Source: Halolamina rubra (GTDB lineage: Archaea > Halobacteriota > Halobacteria > Halobacteriales > Haloferacaceae). From it: DNA of 64,000 nucleotides. The translations under genes were made by a program, and so were the position numbers. A model generated the notes under the pieces. The model did not search any database and was not told the origin of the DNA. It saw only the letters and a list, made by a program, of their open reading frames with translations. Positions 8,235-16,702 of this stretch are shown piece after piece (within the stretch, counting starts at the first letter, position 1; every line of letters begins with the position of its first letter). The stretch lies in contig NZ_BBJN01000052.1 of the NCBI RefSeq assembly GCF_000739555.1, forward strand, positions 23,171-87,170, given 5' to 3'.

Positions 8235-9080
8235 GTGGCTGGTGGAGAAATATTCTTCACCTCGAACGGCGTGGTCGCCGTGATCGATCGACCGGATGGA
8301 CAGTCATATGCGGGCCGGCGTCCAAGCGAGCGTGTGCAGATCGTGGGGTACGACGCCGGCGACGGCGGCCTGCTGCTCGCCCGGGACGGCGACGTGGAGT
8401 ACGTCGACCTGACGCCCGGCACCGAGCTCGCCTACCAGTTGGGCGAGCGCCACTGCGCCGGCGTCGTCGAGGAGGACGGCCACGCCGCCTGCGACGCCGA
8501 CGGGGCGCCGTACTGCGACGACCACAGCCAGGTCTGGGTCTGTGCGAAATGTACCGGCGACTGTCTGAAAGACGAGATGGACTGCTTCGAGGACCACGCG
8601 GTGTACCTCGCCGCCTTCGCCCCGGACACGTTCAAAGTCGGCGTCACCCGCGAGTGGCGCCTCGAGACCCGGCTGCTGGAGCAGGGCGCCGACCGCGCGG
8701 CCCACGTCCGGACCGTCGACGACGGCCGCGCCGCCCGACGCATCGAGGCCGGCATCGCCGAGCGCATCCCGGACCGCGTCCGCGTGCCGACGAAGATCGC
8801 GGGGCTCGACCGCTCGGTCGACGACGACGCGTGGGCGTCGCTCCTCTCGGAGTTCGACCCGATCGAGACGTTCGATTTCGACTACGGCCTCGAGCTCGAC
8901 GGCCGGCCCGTGACCGAGACGATGGCCACGGGGACGGTCCGGGGCGTCAAGGGCCGGATCCTGTTGCTCGACCGCGCGGGGAGCAGCTACGCCGTCGACC
9001 TGCGGCGCCTGGTCGGGTACGAGGTGAGCGAGGGGGCGAGCGAGCGCGAGATGCAGTCGAGCCTCGGTGCCTTCGGCTGA
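8235..9080 (+). CDS. DUF2797 family protein
   Basis: 281 residues from a GTG start; no in-frame ATG lies nearby upstream. Residues about 70-118 contain a Cys/His cluster (HCAG, HAACD, YCDDH, VCAKCTGDC, DCFEDH) that probably binds zinc, followed by YLAAFAPDTFKVGVTREWRLETRLLEQGA, the conserved GIY-YIG-like core of DUF2797. The function of the family is unknown; the fold suggests nucleic-acid or nuclease-like activity. The C-terminal 80 residues form a beta-rich domain. It is followed after 44 nt by the SBDS gene. Confidence 0.8.
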   Translation: MAGGEIFFTSNGVVAVIDRPDGQSYAGRRPSERVQIVGYDAGDGGLLLARDGDVEYVDLTPGTELAYQLGERHCAGVVEEDGHAACDADGAPYCDDHSQVWVCAKCTGDCLKDEMDCFEDHAVYLAAFAPDTFKVGVTREWRLETRLLEQGADRAAHVRTVDDGRAARRIEAGIAERIPDRVRVPTKIAGLDRSVDDDAWASLLSEFDPIETFDFDYGLELDGRPVTETMATGTVRGVKGRILLLDRAGSSYAVDLRRLVGYEVSEGASEREMQSSLGAFG

Positions 9081-9124
9081 CTGGAGGGCGACGGTTTATG
9101 GTCCCGGCCGTGGAACCGTGAAGC

Positions 9125-9849
9125 ATGATTCCGCTTGAGGATGCCGTCACCGCGCGGCTCGAGTCCCACGGCGAGCGCTTCGAGGTGCTGATCGACCCGG
9201 ACGCCGCCCTGGAGATGAAACGCGGCGAGTTCGAGGGCGAGCTCGAGGACGTGATCGCCGCCGAGGACGTGTTCGAGAACGCCTCGCGGGGGGACCGACC
9301 CGCCGAGAGCGCGCTGGAGGAGGTGTTCGGGACGACCGACCCGCTGGAGATCATCCCGGAGGTCGTCGAGCGCGGGGAGATCCAGATCACCGCCGAGCAG
9401 CGCAAGGAGATGGAGGAGCAGAAGCACAACGCGCTGATCAACAAGATCGCCCGGAACGCGGTCAACCCCCAGATGGACAACGCACCGCACCCGCCCGAGC
9501 GCATCGAGCGGGCGCTCGAGGAGGCCGGCTTCTCCATCGACCCGATGGAGCCCGTGGAGGCCCAGGTCGACGACGCCCTCGACGCGCTCGGCCGGTGATC
9601 CCGATCCGGTTCGACGAGGTCACCGTCGCGGTGAACGTCCCCGCGGACTACGCGGGCAGCGCGCAGGCGAAGATCCGCCAGTACGGCGATCTCGAGCGCG
9701 AGGAGTGGCAGGCCGACGGCTCCTGGATCGGCGTCGTCACGTTCCCCGCGGGGATGCAGAACGACTTCTACGACATGGTCAACGAGGAGACCAGCGGCGA
9801 GGCCGAGACGCGGATCGTGAAGGAGAAAGACGACCTCAAGACGCGCTAG
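9125..9849 (+). pseudogene. SBDS ribosome-maturation protein, split by a single-base frameshift
   Basis: Archaeal SBDS acts with EF-2 to release aIF6 from the large ribosomal subunit. 9125-9598 encodes the FYSH domain ([20 protein letters not shown], residues 1-95) and the central helical domain (to about 157). The C-terminal ferredoxin-like domain (IPIRFDEVTVAVNVPADYAG) follows in another frame, 9595-9849. Adding one C near 9589 restores an uninterrupted protein of about 241 residues with the expected LRPVIPIRF junction. The upstream stop and a possible GTG start for the second part overlap as GTGA, so translational coupling of two halves is conceivable, but a sequencing error is more likely. 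Confidence 0.85.
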
Positions 9850-9865
9850 GGGTTCTCGACGCTCG

Positions 9866-10201
9866 TTACGCCCGCCGCCAGCCGACGTAGAACCCGCCGG
9901 TGAAGCCGGCCGACACCGACATCGTCGAGAGGATCGTCTCGAGCCACGACGGCGGCGTCCCGCTGGCGGCGTCCTCGCCGGCGCCCATCAGCCCGGCGGT
10001 GAGTCTGTCCCAGTCGACGGTGATGATCTCCCGGGACTCGAGGAACTTGAACAGCGCCAGTTCGATGCCGACCAGCACGGCGATGATCTTGGCGACCTTC
10101 TTCGCGGCGAAGCCGATGAGGGCGCCGATGAGGGCGCCGGATCCGGCCTCCACGCCGAGCTGCCGGAAGTCGATGTCTAACTGGAGCGCAACGGGGTCCA
10201 T
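9866..10201 (-). CDS. FUN14-family small membrane protein
   Basis: 111 residues starting MDPVALQLDIDFRQLG; a GTG three codons upstream is an alternative. Gly-rich hydrophobic spans at about 18-36 (GSGALIGALIGFAAKKVAK) and 37-52, and a C-terminal span with GFTGGFYVGWRRA, match the FUN14 family, named after the eukaryotic mitochondrial outer-membrane proteins. The prokaryotic function is unknown. It is convergent with the SBDS gene (16 nt between stops) and divergent from the cis-prenyltransferase gene. Confidence 0.75.
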   Translation of the reverse strand: MDPVALQLDIDFRQLGVEAGSGALIGALIGFAAKKVAKIIAVLVGIELALFKFLESREIITVDWDRLTAGLMGAGEDAASGTPPSWLETILSTMSVSAGFTGGFYVGWRRA

Positions 10202-10317
10202 GGGGTTCACTGCGTCGCTCTGGGTTAAGTGGTTTGTGGGAGCCTACCGTCGACTGTCTTGCCGGCCGGCGGCGAGCACCCGTGTTCGTCGCGGACGGTA
10301 GCGTCGGCGCCGAGCAC

Positions 10318-10390
10318 ACCGCCGCGGCACAGCCTCAATGCGGCGACACGGAGGCCGCGGCGGGGCGAGCGCCGTGGCCTCGGTACGTCA
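10318..10390 (+). repeat. Single dispersed copy of the 72-bp repeat
   Basis: This stretch resembles one unit of the tandem array at 49639-49904: it shares GACACGGAGGCCGCGGCGGG (GGCACGGAGGCCGCGACGGG in the array), CGAGCGCCGT and a CGGTACGTCACA block similar to CGGTCACACA. It lies between the FUN14 gene and the prenyltransferase start and overlaps no real gene. Confidence 0.6.
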
Positions 10391-10425
10391 CAAGACTCAT
10401 ACACGACGCCGGCGGACTGGCACCC

Positions 10426-11355
10426 ATGAAGCAGTGGGTCCGGGAGCAGTTCGCGCGGGCCTACGAGCGGCTGCTCCGTCGCGAGGGCGACGGCGGCCCC
10501 TCACACGTCGCGATCATCCAGGACGGCAACCGGCGCTACGCCCGCGAGCAGGGCGACGACGCCCCCGAGGGCCACCGCGCCGGCGCCGAGACCACCGAGC
10601 AGGTGCTCGAGTGGTGTCAGGACCTCGGGGTGAAGGAGCTCACCCTCTACGCGTTCTCGACGGAGAACTTCAAGCGCCCGCCCGAGGAGCGCGAACACCT
10701 CTACGACCTGCTCGAGGAGAAGCTCACGTCGATCGCGGACCACGACCGCATCCACGAGAACGGGGTCGCGATCCGCGCCATCGGCGAGACCGACCGCCTG
10801 CCCGGCCGCGTGCAGGAGGCGATCCGGTACGCCGAGGACCGCACCGCGGGGTACGACTCGTTCCGGCTCAACGTCGCGCTCGCCTACGGCGGCCGGAACG
10901 AGCTCCTCCGGGCCGCCCGCGACGTGCTCGAGGACGTCGACGCCGGCGAGCTCGACCCCTCGGCGATCGACATCGAGCTCGTCGACGACCGCCTCTACGG
11001 GCGGCAGGTCCGGGACGTGGACCTGATCATCCGCACCGGCGGCGACGAGCGCACCTCGAACTTCCTCCCGTGGCACGCCAACGGCAACGAAGCCGCCGCC
11101 TACTTCTGTGCCCCCTACTGGCCGGAGTTCTCGAAGATCGACTTCCTCCGGGGGATCCGAACCTACCAGTCCCGCGAGCGCTCCTGGCAGCGCACCCGCC
11201 GCGAGCGTGCCGCGGCGATCGTGCGCGCCGTCGCCGAGACCGAGCTCGCGGAGGCCCGCACGGTCGCCGGCCGCCTGCGCGAGAAGCTCCCCGGGGGCGC
11301 CGCCCCCGAGATCGACGCCGAACTCGACGCCAACACGACGGAGTCAGCGGATTAG
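10426..11355 (+). CDS. uppS: Cis-prenyltransferase (UppS family), catalytic-type subunit
   Basis: Adds isopentenyl units in Z configuration to make long polyprenyl diphosphates, the precursors of archaeal glycan carrier lipids. 309 residues from ATG 10426; the open frame extends upstream without family similarity. The P-loop is IIQDGNRRYAR with catalytic Asp33, followed by GHRAGA (about 49-54) and the flexible YAFSTENFKRP loop (75-85). The IPP-binding IIRTGGDERTSNFLPWH motif is present. However, the C-terminal RxG motif that normally follows RERR is replaced (RERSWQRTRR). That loss is seen in the catalytic subunit of heteromeric cis-prenyltransferases, and the protein at 12067-12675 has the complementary features. 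Confidence 0.9.
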   Translation: MKQWVREQFARAYERLLRREGDGGPSHVAIIQDGNRRYAREQGDDAPEGHRAGAETTEQVLEWCQDLGVKELTLYAFSTENFKRPPEEREHLYDLLEEKLTSIADHDRIHENGVAIRAIGETDRLPGRVQEAIRYAEDRTAGYDSFRLNVALAYGGRNELLRAARDVLEDVDAGELDPSAIDIELVDDRLYGRQVRDVDLIIRTGGDERTSNFLPWHANGNEAAAYFCAPYWPEFSKIDFLRGIRTYQSRERSWQRTRRERAAAIVRAVAETELAEARTVAGRLREKLPGGAAPEIDAELDANTTESAD

Positions 11356-12026
11356 CTCAGTAGTCGGGCGAGCCACACCCGGACCCCGGGCAGCCACGTG
11401 TCGGCGTCAACGGCGACCGGATCGGCGGTCACGTCGAGATACGTTCGCTCGGTCGTCCCGTTACGGGTCCAGACGAGTTCGCCAGAACGACCGCCGTCAC
11501 CTGTGCCGTACAGCTCGTACCCGGGTGGCGCGCGCAGCGTGAACCGGTCGACGCCGAGGTAACGCGGCCCCTCGCCGCCGGCGACGAACAGACCGTCCGG
11601 ACTCTCCGGCGTCAGCGGCGTGAACACCACGGTACCGACGGTTCTCTCGGCGGCCTCGGCGTCGCGGTAGCGGACCGTCATCGTCTCGCCGTCGACCCCG
11701 CTCCGGACGTCCTCGGGTTCGGCGATACTCCGGCCCATCGCCTCGTCGACGACGACTCGCCGGAGCGAGTCGTTCTCGGCCATCGCGTCGGCGCCGGCTG
11801 TGAGTTCGATCGTGGCAACCCACGTCGTCGAGCCGTTCTCGTGGAGCTGGATCGTGAGTTCGCTCTCCCCACCGGCGACGTGCGTGCCGTCGACGGTCGT
11901 GTCGACCGAACAGACCCCACAGACCGGCGTCGGTGGCTCGCGCGCCTCGGCCGTCGGAACCGCGGTGACGGCCGCGAGCGTGATCAGTAGCACCAGTGCG
12001 ACGGGGAGGCGAGTTCGGGGACGCAT
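11352..12026 (-). CDS. Secreted or membrane-anchored protein, unknown function
   Basis: 224 residues with a Sec-type signal peptide (MRPRTRLPVALVLLITLAAVTAVPTAEA). A CGVC pair follows shortly after the predicted cleavage site. The remainder is beta-rich and acidic and suggests an extracellular domain; near the C-terminus a weakly hydrophobic WLPGVRVWLARLL could be an anchor. No family is recognised. Its stop overlaps the stop of the prenyltransferase gene by two bases. It sits between two cis-prenyltransferase paralogues but on the strand of the second one, ending about 40 nt from its terminus. Confidence 0.6.
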   Translation of the reverse strand: MRPRTRLPVALVLLITLAAVTAVPTAEAREPPTPVCGVCSVDTTVDGTHVAGGESELTIQLHENGSTTWVATIELTAGADAMAENDSLRRVVVDEAMGRSIAEPEDVRSGVDGETMTVRYRDAEAAERTVGTVVFTPLTPESPDGLFVAGGEGPRYLGVDRFTLRAPPGYELYGTGDGGRSGELVWTRNGTTERTYLDVTADPVAVDADTWLPGVRVWLARLLS

Positions 12027-12066
12027 GAGTGCGTCGTTCGTCGGCGCGAAGGTAAAGCTGGTCCGG

Positions 12067-12675
12067 CTACTCGCCGAACCGACGCTGTCGGTCCTCGAAC
12101 TCCCGAACCGCGCGGAGGTAGTCCCGCTTGCGGAAATCCCGCCAGTTCACGTCCGTGAAGTAGAGCTCCGAGTACGTCGACTGCCAGATCAGGAAGTCCG
12201 AGAGCCGCTCGGCGCCGGTTTTGACGAGCAGGTCCGGCTCCTCCGGGAACACGAGGTGGTCCGTGACCGTCTCCTCGTCGACGCCCTCGGGGGCGAGATC
12301 GCCGGCCGCCACGTCCTCGGCCATCTCCCGGACCGCGCGGGCGAACTCCCCGCGCCCGCCGAGGCCGACGTTGATCCGGATCGGCGCGGCGGCCCGCTCG
12401 CCGTCGTCGGGGCCGCGGACCGCGACCTCGCGGGGCGCGTCGATGCCGCGGAGCTCCCGGACGAGCGTCGGCACGACCGCCTCGTCGAGCACGGACACCG
12501 ACACCGTCACGCGCTCGGCGCCGTAGTCGAACGCCCAGCGCAGCGTCGCCTCAAGCGTCTCGTAGGCGCCCTGCTCCAGCAGGTCGCGCTCGGTGAGCAC
12601 CAGCGCGACGTGGTCGGGGCCGTCGGCGTCGGCGAGGCGGTGGCGGAGGGCGAGATAGGCGTCGTAAGCTCCCAC
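12067..12675 (-). CDS. UppS-like protein lacking the catalytic P-loop (possible partner subunit)
   Basis: 202 residues from GTG 12675. The C-terminal half is a textbook UppS: DLLVKTGAERLSDFLIWQ (148-165), then SELYFTDVNWRDF and a terminal RRFGE with the RxG motif (Arg199-Gly201). The N-terminal half is shortened and the DGNR P-loop is replaced by VALVLTERDLLEQG, so the catalytic Asp is absent. This is the pattern of the regulatory subunit (NgBR/Nus1 type) of heteromeric cis-prenyltransferases. I infer that it pairs with the protein at 10426-11355, which has DGNR but lacks RxG. The gene diverges from DUF92. Confidence 0.8.
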   Translation of the reverse strand: MGAYDAYLALRHRLADADGPDHVALVLTERDLLEQGAYETLEATLRWAFDYGAERVTVSVSVLDEAVVPTLVRELRGIDAPREVAVRGPDDGERAAAPIRINVGLGGRGEFARAVREMAEDVAAGDLAPEGVDEETVTDHLVFPEEPDLLVKTGAERLSDFLIWQSTYSELYFTDVNWRDFRKRDYLRAVREFEDRQRRFGE

Positions 12676-12807
12676 GTCGCCGAGTAGCGGTCGCGTGCTC
12701 GAAAACCCTTCGCCGGCGCTCGATGCCGCCGGGGTCCCCCGAGCCCCCGTCTCCGGGGACGGCGTGGTGTCGGGACCGTTAAGTAGGCGTCGCAGGTAGC
12801 CGACGAC

Positions 12808-14165
12808 GTGAACCGGAGGCTCAGGCGCGACGCCGGCTTCGCCGCGGTCTCCCTGCTCGCGCTCGCGGCGCCGCTGCTGGGGCGGGCGACGGCGCTGCCG
12901 TTCCTCGCCGTCGCCGGCGCCGCGGCGTTTCTGGTCGACGACGGCCCCCTGTACGAGCTGTTCGCCCGCCCCCGGGACCGACAGGCGGGCCGGCTGTACG
13001 GCCTCGCCTCCTTCGCGCTCGCGGCGGCCGTGCTCGCCTTCCTCGCGGCGCCGCCGGTCGCTGCGACGTACACGATGCCGCTCCCGGCGTTCGCCGCCAG
13101 CGTCGTCACCGTCGGCGTCGGCAACCTCGGCGCGACCGCCGTCCGCGACCGGTTCGACGAGCAGTTCCTCGTCGTCGCGGCGTTCGCGATCGCCGCGTTC
13201 CTCGCCGCGCTGCTGGCCCAGCTGATCGTCGTCGCGCTGGCGTCGACGCCGTTCGCCGCGGCCGGCGTCGACGTTGGCTTCGCGGCCGCGCCGACGTTCA
13301 CGTTCCACGCCGCGATGGCGGCGCTGATCGGCGCGCTCACGCGCTCGATGCTCTCGCCGGGCGACACCGCCGCCGTCACGTTCGCGGTCGGCGCGTCGAT
13401 GCTCGTCGTCGGCGCGCTCGTCCCCGCGGTCCACGTGCTCGACGTGGCGCTCGCGCTGGGCGTCGCCCTGTTCCTCGGCGGCTTCACCTACGCACCGGCA
13501 CCGCCTCCGGCGAGGGGATGCTCGCTGGCGTGGTGTTCAGCCTCGTCACCATCGGCTTCGGCGGCCCGGGCTGGTTCGTCATCCTCCTCACCTTCTTCGG
13601 GATCGGCTCGCTGTCGACGAAGTTCCGCTACGAGGAGAAGGCCGACCGCGGCGTCGCCGAGGCGAACGAGGGCGCCCGCGGGCTCGGCAACGTGCTCGGC
13701 AACGCGGGGATCGCCCTCGCCGCGGTCGTCGGCTTCGCGGCCGTCGGCGCGGGCGAGTTCCCGATCGACCCGAACCTGTTCCGGCTCGCGTTCGCCGGCT
13801 CGCTGGCGACGGCGACGGGCGACACGCTCTCCAGCGAGATCGGCGGCCTGTTCGACACGCCGCGACTGGTCACCACCGGCGAGCGCGTCCCGCCGGGCAC
13901 CGACGGCGCCGTCACCTGGCAGGGCGAGCTCGCGGGGCTCGTCGGCGCGGCGCTGGTCGGCGTGCTGGCGGTCCTGCTGCTGGGCGTCACTCGGAGCCCG
14001 GCGGCGGTCGTCGCGCTCGTGACGCTGGGCGGGTTCGCCGGGATGACCGCCGACAGCCTGCTCGGCGCCACCGTCGAGGGCGACCGGCTCGAGAACGAGA
14101 CGGTGAACCTGCTCGCGACGCTGGCCGGGGCGCTCGCGAGCGTGCTGGTCGCCTTCGTGGTGTGA
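12808..14165 (+). pseudogene. DUF92 (TIGR00297) membrane protein, interrupted by one frameshift
   Basis: Integral membrane protein of about 450 residues. Many hydrophobic spans are visible from GTG 12808 to about 13495, where the frame ends in GGFTYAPAPPPARG and turns into low-complexity Ser/Arg sequence. The family continues in a shifted frame as EGMLAGVVFSLVTIGFGG, then STKFRYEEKADRGVAEANEGARG and the GDTLSSEIG motif diagnostic of DUF92, to 14165. One extra base near 13493-13495 would join them (reading YA-TGTASGEGML). Some DUF92 proteins are annotated as CTP:phytol-P or polyprenol kinases (VTE6-like); the role here is unknown. A sequencing error is likely. Confidence 0.8.
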
Positions 14166-14569
14166 TCCGCGAGGGCCGCCCCGCCGACCGGCCCGCGATC
14201 CGCGGCCTCCAGGAGCTCCTCCCCGAACCCGCGCCGGAGCTGCTCGACCCCGTCGCCGGCGGCGAACTGTTCGTCTCGACGGCGGCGGGCGGGGTCGTCG
14301 GCTACCTGCTCTGGCTCCCCGGGGATCCCGTGTACGTCGCCGAAGCCGTCGTTCACCCGGAGTACCGCCGGGAGGGCCGCGGCCGCGCGCTGTTCGAAGC
14401 GCTGTTCGACCGGTTCGAACCGGAGACCGCTGTCGTCCTCAGGGTCGCCGCCGACAACGAGGGCGCGCGGGCGCTCTACCGGGAGCTCGGCTTCGGGCGC
14501 GTCGGCGTCGAGCCCGACGCGTACGACGGCGGCGCGGGCTACCTGTTTCGCGCCGTCGTCGACGGGTGA
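14162..14569 (+). CDS. GNAT-family N-acetyltransferase
   Basis: 135-residue acetyl-CoA-dependent N-acetyltransferase. The GNAT core is visible: VAEAVVHPEYRREGRGRALFEALF (motif A with R/Q-x-x-G-x-G/A, about 59-82) and AADNEGARALYRELGFGRVG (motif B, about 96-117), typical of RimI-like enzymes. The substrate is unknown. The GTG start overlaps the DUF92 stop (GTGTGA), implying translational coupling. Confidence 0.85.
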   Translation: MIREGRPADRPAIRGLQELLPEPAPELLDPVAGGELFVSTAAGGVVGYLLWLPGDPVYVAEAVVHPEYRREGRGRALFEALFDRFEPETAVVLRVAADNEGARALYRELGFGRVGVEPDAYDGGAGYLFRAVVDG

Positions 14570-14617
14570 ACTGCCGATACGCATACAGTTCTGGAGCGTG
14601 CAGTGGTGTGTGAGACC

Positions 14618-15091
14618 ATGCCGAAGAAGCCAGGCGACTCCCGCGCCGTGCGCTACCTCGCCGAGCACGGGCCCTCCCCCCGCGACGAGCTCCCCGTGAA
14701 GAACCTCGCGAAGAACGTGCGGTCGCTGATCGGGACGCTCAACATCTCCGGCGGCCCGGGCGGCGGCGGGTCGACGGCCGGCGTCGCGGGCGGGCTGACG
14801 GGGATCGCCTACCTCCGCGACGAGCACGCCCTCTCGGAGGTCGTCGAGGCCTGGCTCGCCGAGAACGAGTCCCAGATCGAGGAGATATCCCCGGACTCGG
14901 TCCGGCGGCGCCTACGGGCGTCGGTGCCCCACGAGAAACGCGACGTGGTCAGCGAGGTGCTCTCCGCCGAGGGGTACGAGGTGGACTACACCGACCGCGG
15001 CGGGCGACAGACCGAGCCGTTCGAGTGTAGCCTCTGCGGGGAGTCGGTGCCCGACATCGCCTCCCACCTGCCGGAGTGTCCGGAGCGGTAG
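14618..15091 (+). CDS. Conserved haloarchaeal protein with C-terminal zinc finger
   Basis: 157 residues from ATG 14618 (MPKKPGDSRAVRYLAEHGPSPRDELP). The N-terminal part looks like a winged-helix start (a helix, then SPRDEL), followed by a Gly-rich loop (GGPGGGGSTAG). The C-terminus has a C2HC finger: Cys-x2-Cys (CSLCGESV), His and Cys (SHLPECPER). A DNA- or RNA-binding role is plausible but not shown. Its stop abuts the stop of dnaG on the other strand. Confidence 0.6.
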   Translation: MPKKPGDSRAVRYLAEHGPSPRDELPVKNLAKNVRSLIGTLNISGGPGGGGSTAGVAGGLTGIAYLRDEHALSEVVEAWLAENESQIEEISPDSVRRRLRASVPHEKRDVVSEVLSAEGYEVDYTDRGGRQTEPFECSLCGESVPDIASHLPECPER

Positions 15092-16501
15092 TCAGTCGAG
15101 GAACCCCTCGACCGGCCGCACGTGCGGGGTCGCGGGCTGTTTGACGAACTCGCCGGTCGACCGGGCGACCGCGTGCTGGAGGTCGCGATCGGCCGCGGCG
15201 TCGAGCGTGCGCTGGTCGAGCTCGCCGTCGAGCACCAGCGCGTGGGCGCCGTCGCTCCCGTCGACGGTCTCGTAGGCGTCGTCGGCCGGCGCCTCGGTCA
15301 GCGTCTCCAGCTCGTCGTCGAGCAGGCGAACCGTGCCGGCGTTCTCGCCGACGACTTCCCGAACGTGCTGGGTCAGCGTCGGCGCAGCCTCGGTCGGTTC
15401 CGCTTCCGTCTCGGGTTCGGCGGCCGCCTCGACCTGGTCGACGAGCGACGGCTCGGCCACCGCCGCGGCGCCGCCGTCCGCCGACGCCGTCGCGCTGGTG
15501 TCAGCGGTGGAGCCGTCGCCCCGAGCCGCCGAGGCGGGCTCGTCGTCGGCGTCGGCGGCGTCCGAGCGGGCCTCGTCCCGCAGCGGCGGCGCCTCGCCGT
15601 CGGCGGCGGACGAGGAGTCGGTCGCCTCGCTCCGGACGTGGCTCGACCCGCCGGTCGCGACCTCGCGGGCGGACTCGGGGTCGCCGGCCTGCCGGGCGCG
15701 CTCGTACACCTCGTAGGGCGTCTTCTCCCGGAGCGCGGCCAGCAGTTCGCCGCGCTGGAGCTCCTCGACCGACTCGCCCTCGGGGGCGAACGCGACGAAG
15801 TCCACGTCGCCGACCTGGCCGAGCTCCCGGAGGATAAGCTGGCCGCCGCGGTCGCCGTCGAGGAACGCGGTCGTCGTCCGCTCTTTCGTGAGTTCGGCGA
15901 CGGCGTCGGGGACGTTCGTCCCCTCGACGGCGACGGCGTTCTTCACGCCGAACTCGAGCAGGCGGGCCACGTCGGCCCGGCCCTCGACGACGACGATGGC
16001 GTCGCCGTCGTCGACGTTCGGGCCGGCGGGGTAGCCCTCGTACTCGTGCATCTCGCCGGCGCGGACCGACTCGCGGACCTCCTCGTGGAGCTCGTCGCTG
16101 GTGAGGACGGTCTCCTCGAAGGAGTTCGCGAGCAGCTCCTTGGCGCGCTGGACGACGATGCGGCGCTTGGCGGCGCGGACGTCCTCGATGTTCGTCACTT
16201 CGATGCGGGCCTGACAGGGGCCGACCCGGGAGATGGTTTCGAGGGAGGCCGCGAGGATCGCCGTCTCGACCTTGTCGAGCGAGGAGGCGATGGTCACGTC
16301 GCCGAAGGACTGCCCGCCCTCCGTCTCGACGCTCACGTCGATGCGGCCGACTTTCGAGGAGTCCTGCAGGTCCCGCAGGTCCATCTCGTCGCCGAGTAGC
16401 CCCTCGGTCTGGCCGAACACCGCGCCGACGACGTCGCTGCGCTCGATGACGCCGTCCGCCGATAGCTTCGCGTGGATGAGGTATTTGGCTGTGTCTTGCA
16501 T
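15092..16501 (-). CDS. dnaG: Archaeal DnaG-type primase
   Basis: 469 residues. The N-terminus (MQDTAKYLIHAKLSADGVIERSDVVGAVFGQTEGLLG) is the conserved archaeal DnaG start, and the central TOPRIM domain (about 170-260) shows VVVEGRADVARLLEFG with catalytic Glu and the downstream DGDRGG acidic motif. Archaeal DnaG lacks the bacterial zinc-binding domain and associates with the exosome, where it helps poly(A) recognition; primer synthesis has been shown for some homologues. Residues about 275-370 form a long acidic Ala/Ser/Asp-rich linker that is unusually expanded, before a conserved C-terminal domain (PTLTQHVREVVGENAGTVRL). Confidence 0.95.
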   Translation of the reverse strand: MQDTAKYLIHAKLSADGVIERSDVVGAVFGQTEGLLGDEMDLRDLQDSSKVGRIDVSVETEGGQSFGDVTIASSLDKVETAILAASLETISRVGPCQARIEVTNIEDVRAAKRRIVVQRAKELLANSFEETVLTSDELHEEVRESVRAGEMHEYEGYPAGPNVDDGDAIVVVEGRADVARLLEFGVKNAVAVEGTNVPDAVAELTKERTTTAFLDGDRGGQLILRELGQVGDVDFVAFAPEGESVEELQRGELLAALREKTPYEVYERARQAGDPESAREVATGGSSHVRSEATDSSSAADGEAPPLRDEARSDAADADDEPASAARGDGSTADTSATASADGGAAAVAEPSLVDQVEAAAEPETEAEPTEAAPTLTQHVREVVGENAGTVRLLDDELETLTEAPADDAYETVDGSDGAHALVLDGELDQRTLDAAADRDLQHAVARSTGEFVKQPATPHVRPVEGFLD

Positions 16502-16702
16502 GGTGAGTGCCCGATCCGGGCTGAATGGTGATGTGCGGCGGTCGCTCCGCTCGTTCGAAACGAGGCGATACGGTGGGTTATACCTGTCGTCGGGTGGGTT
16601 CTCGCACGGCTTTCGGCCGCCGAGGGCGGCGACGGATCGCTCTCGATCGAGAGCAGGGAACCCACTAGGAGGAGCAGCGGCCCGAACAGGGACAGTCGTC
16701 GC

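Noticed and set aside
10234..10425. N-terminal extension of the cis-prenyltransferase
   Set aside because: The extension covers the dispersed 72-bp repeat copy and has no UppS similarity; ATG 10426 gives the normal start.
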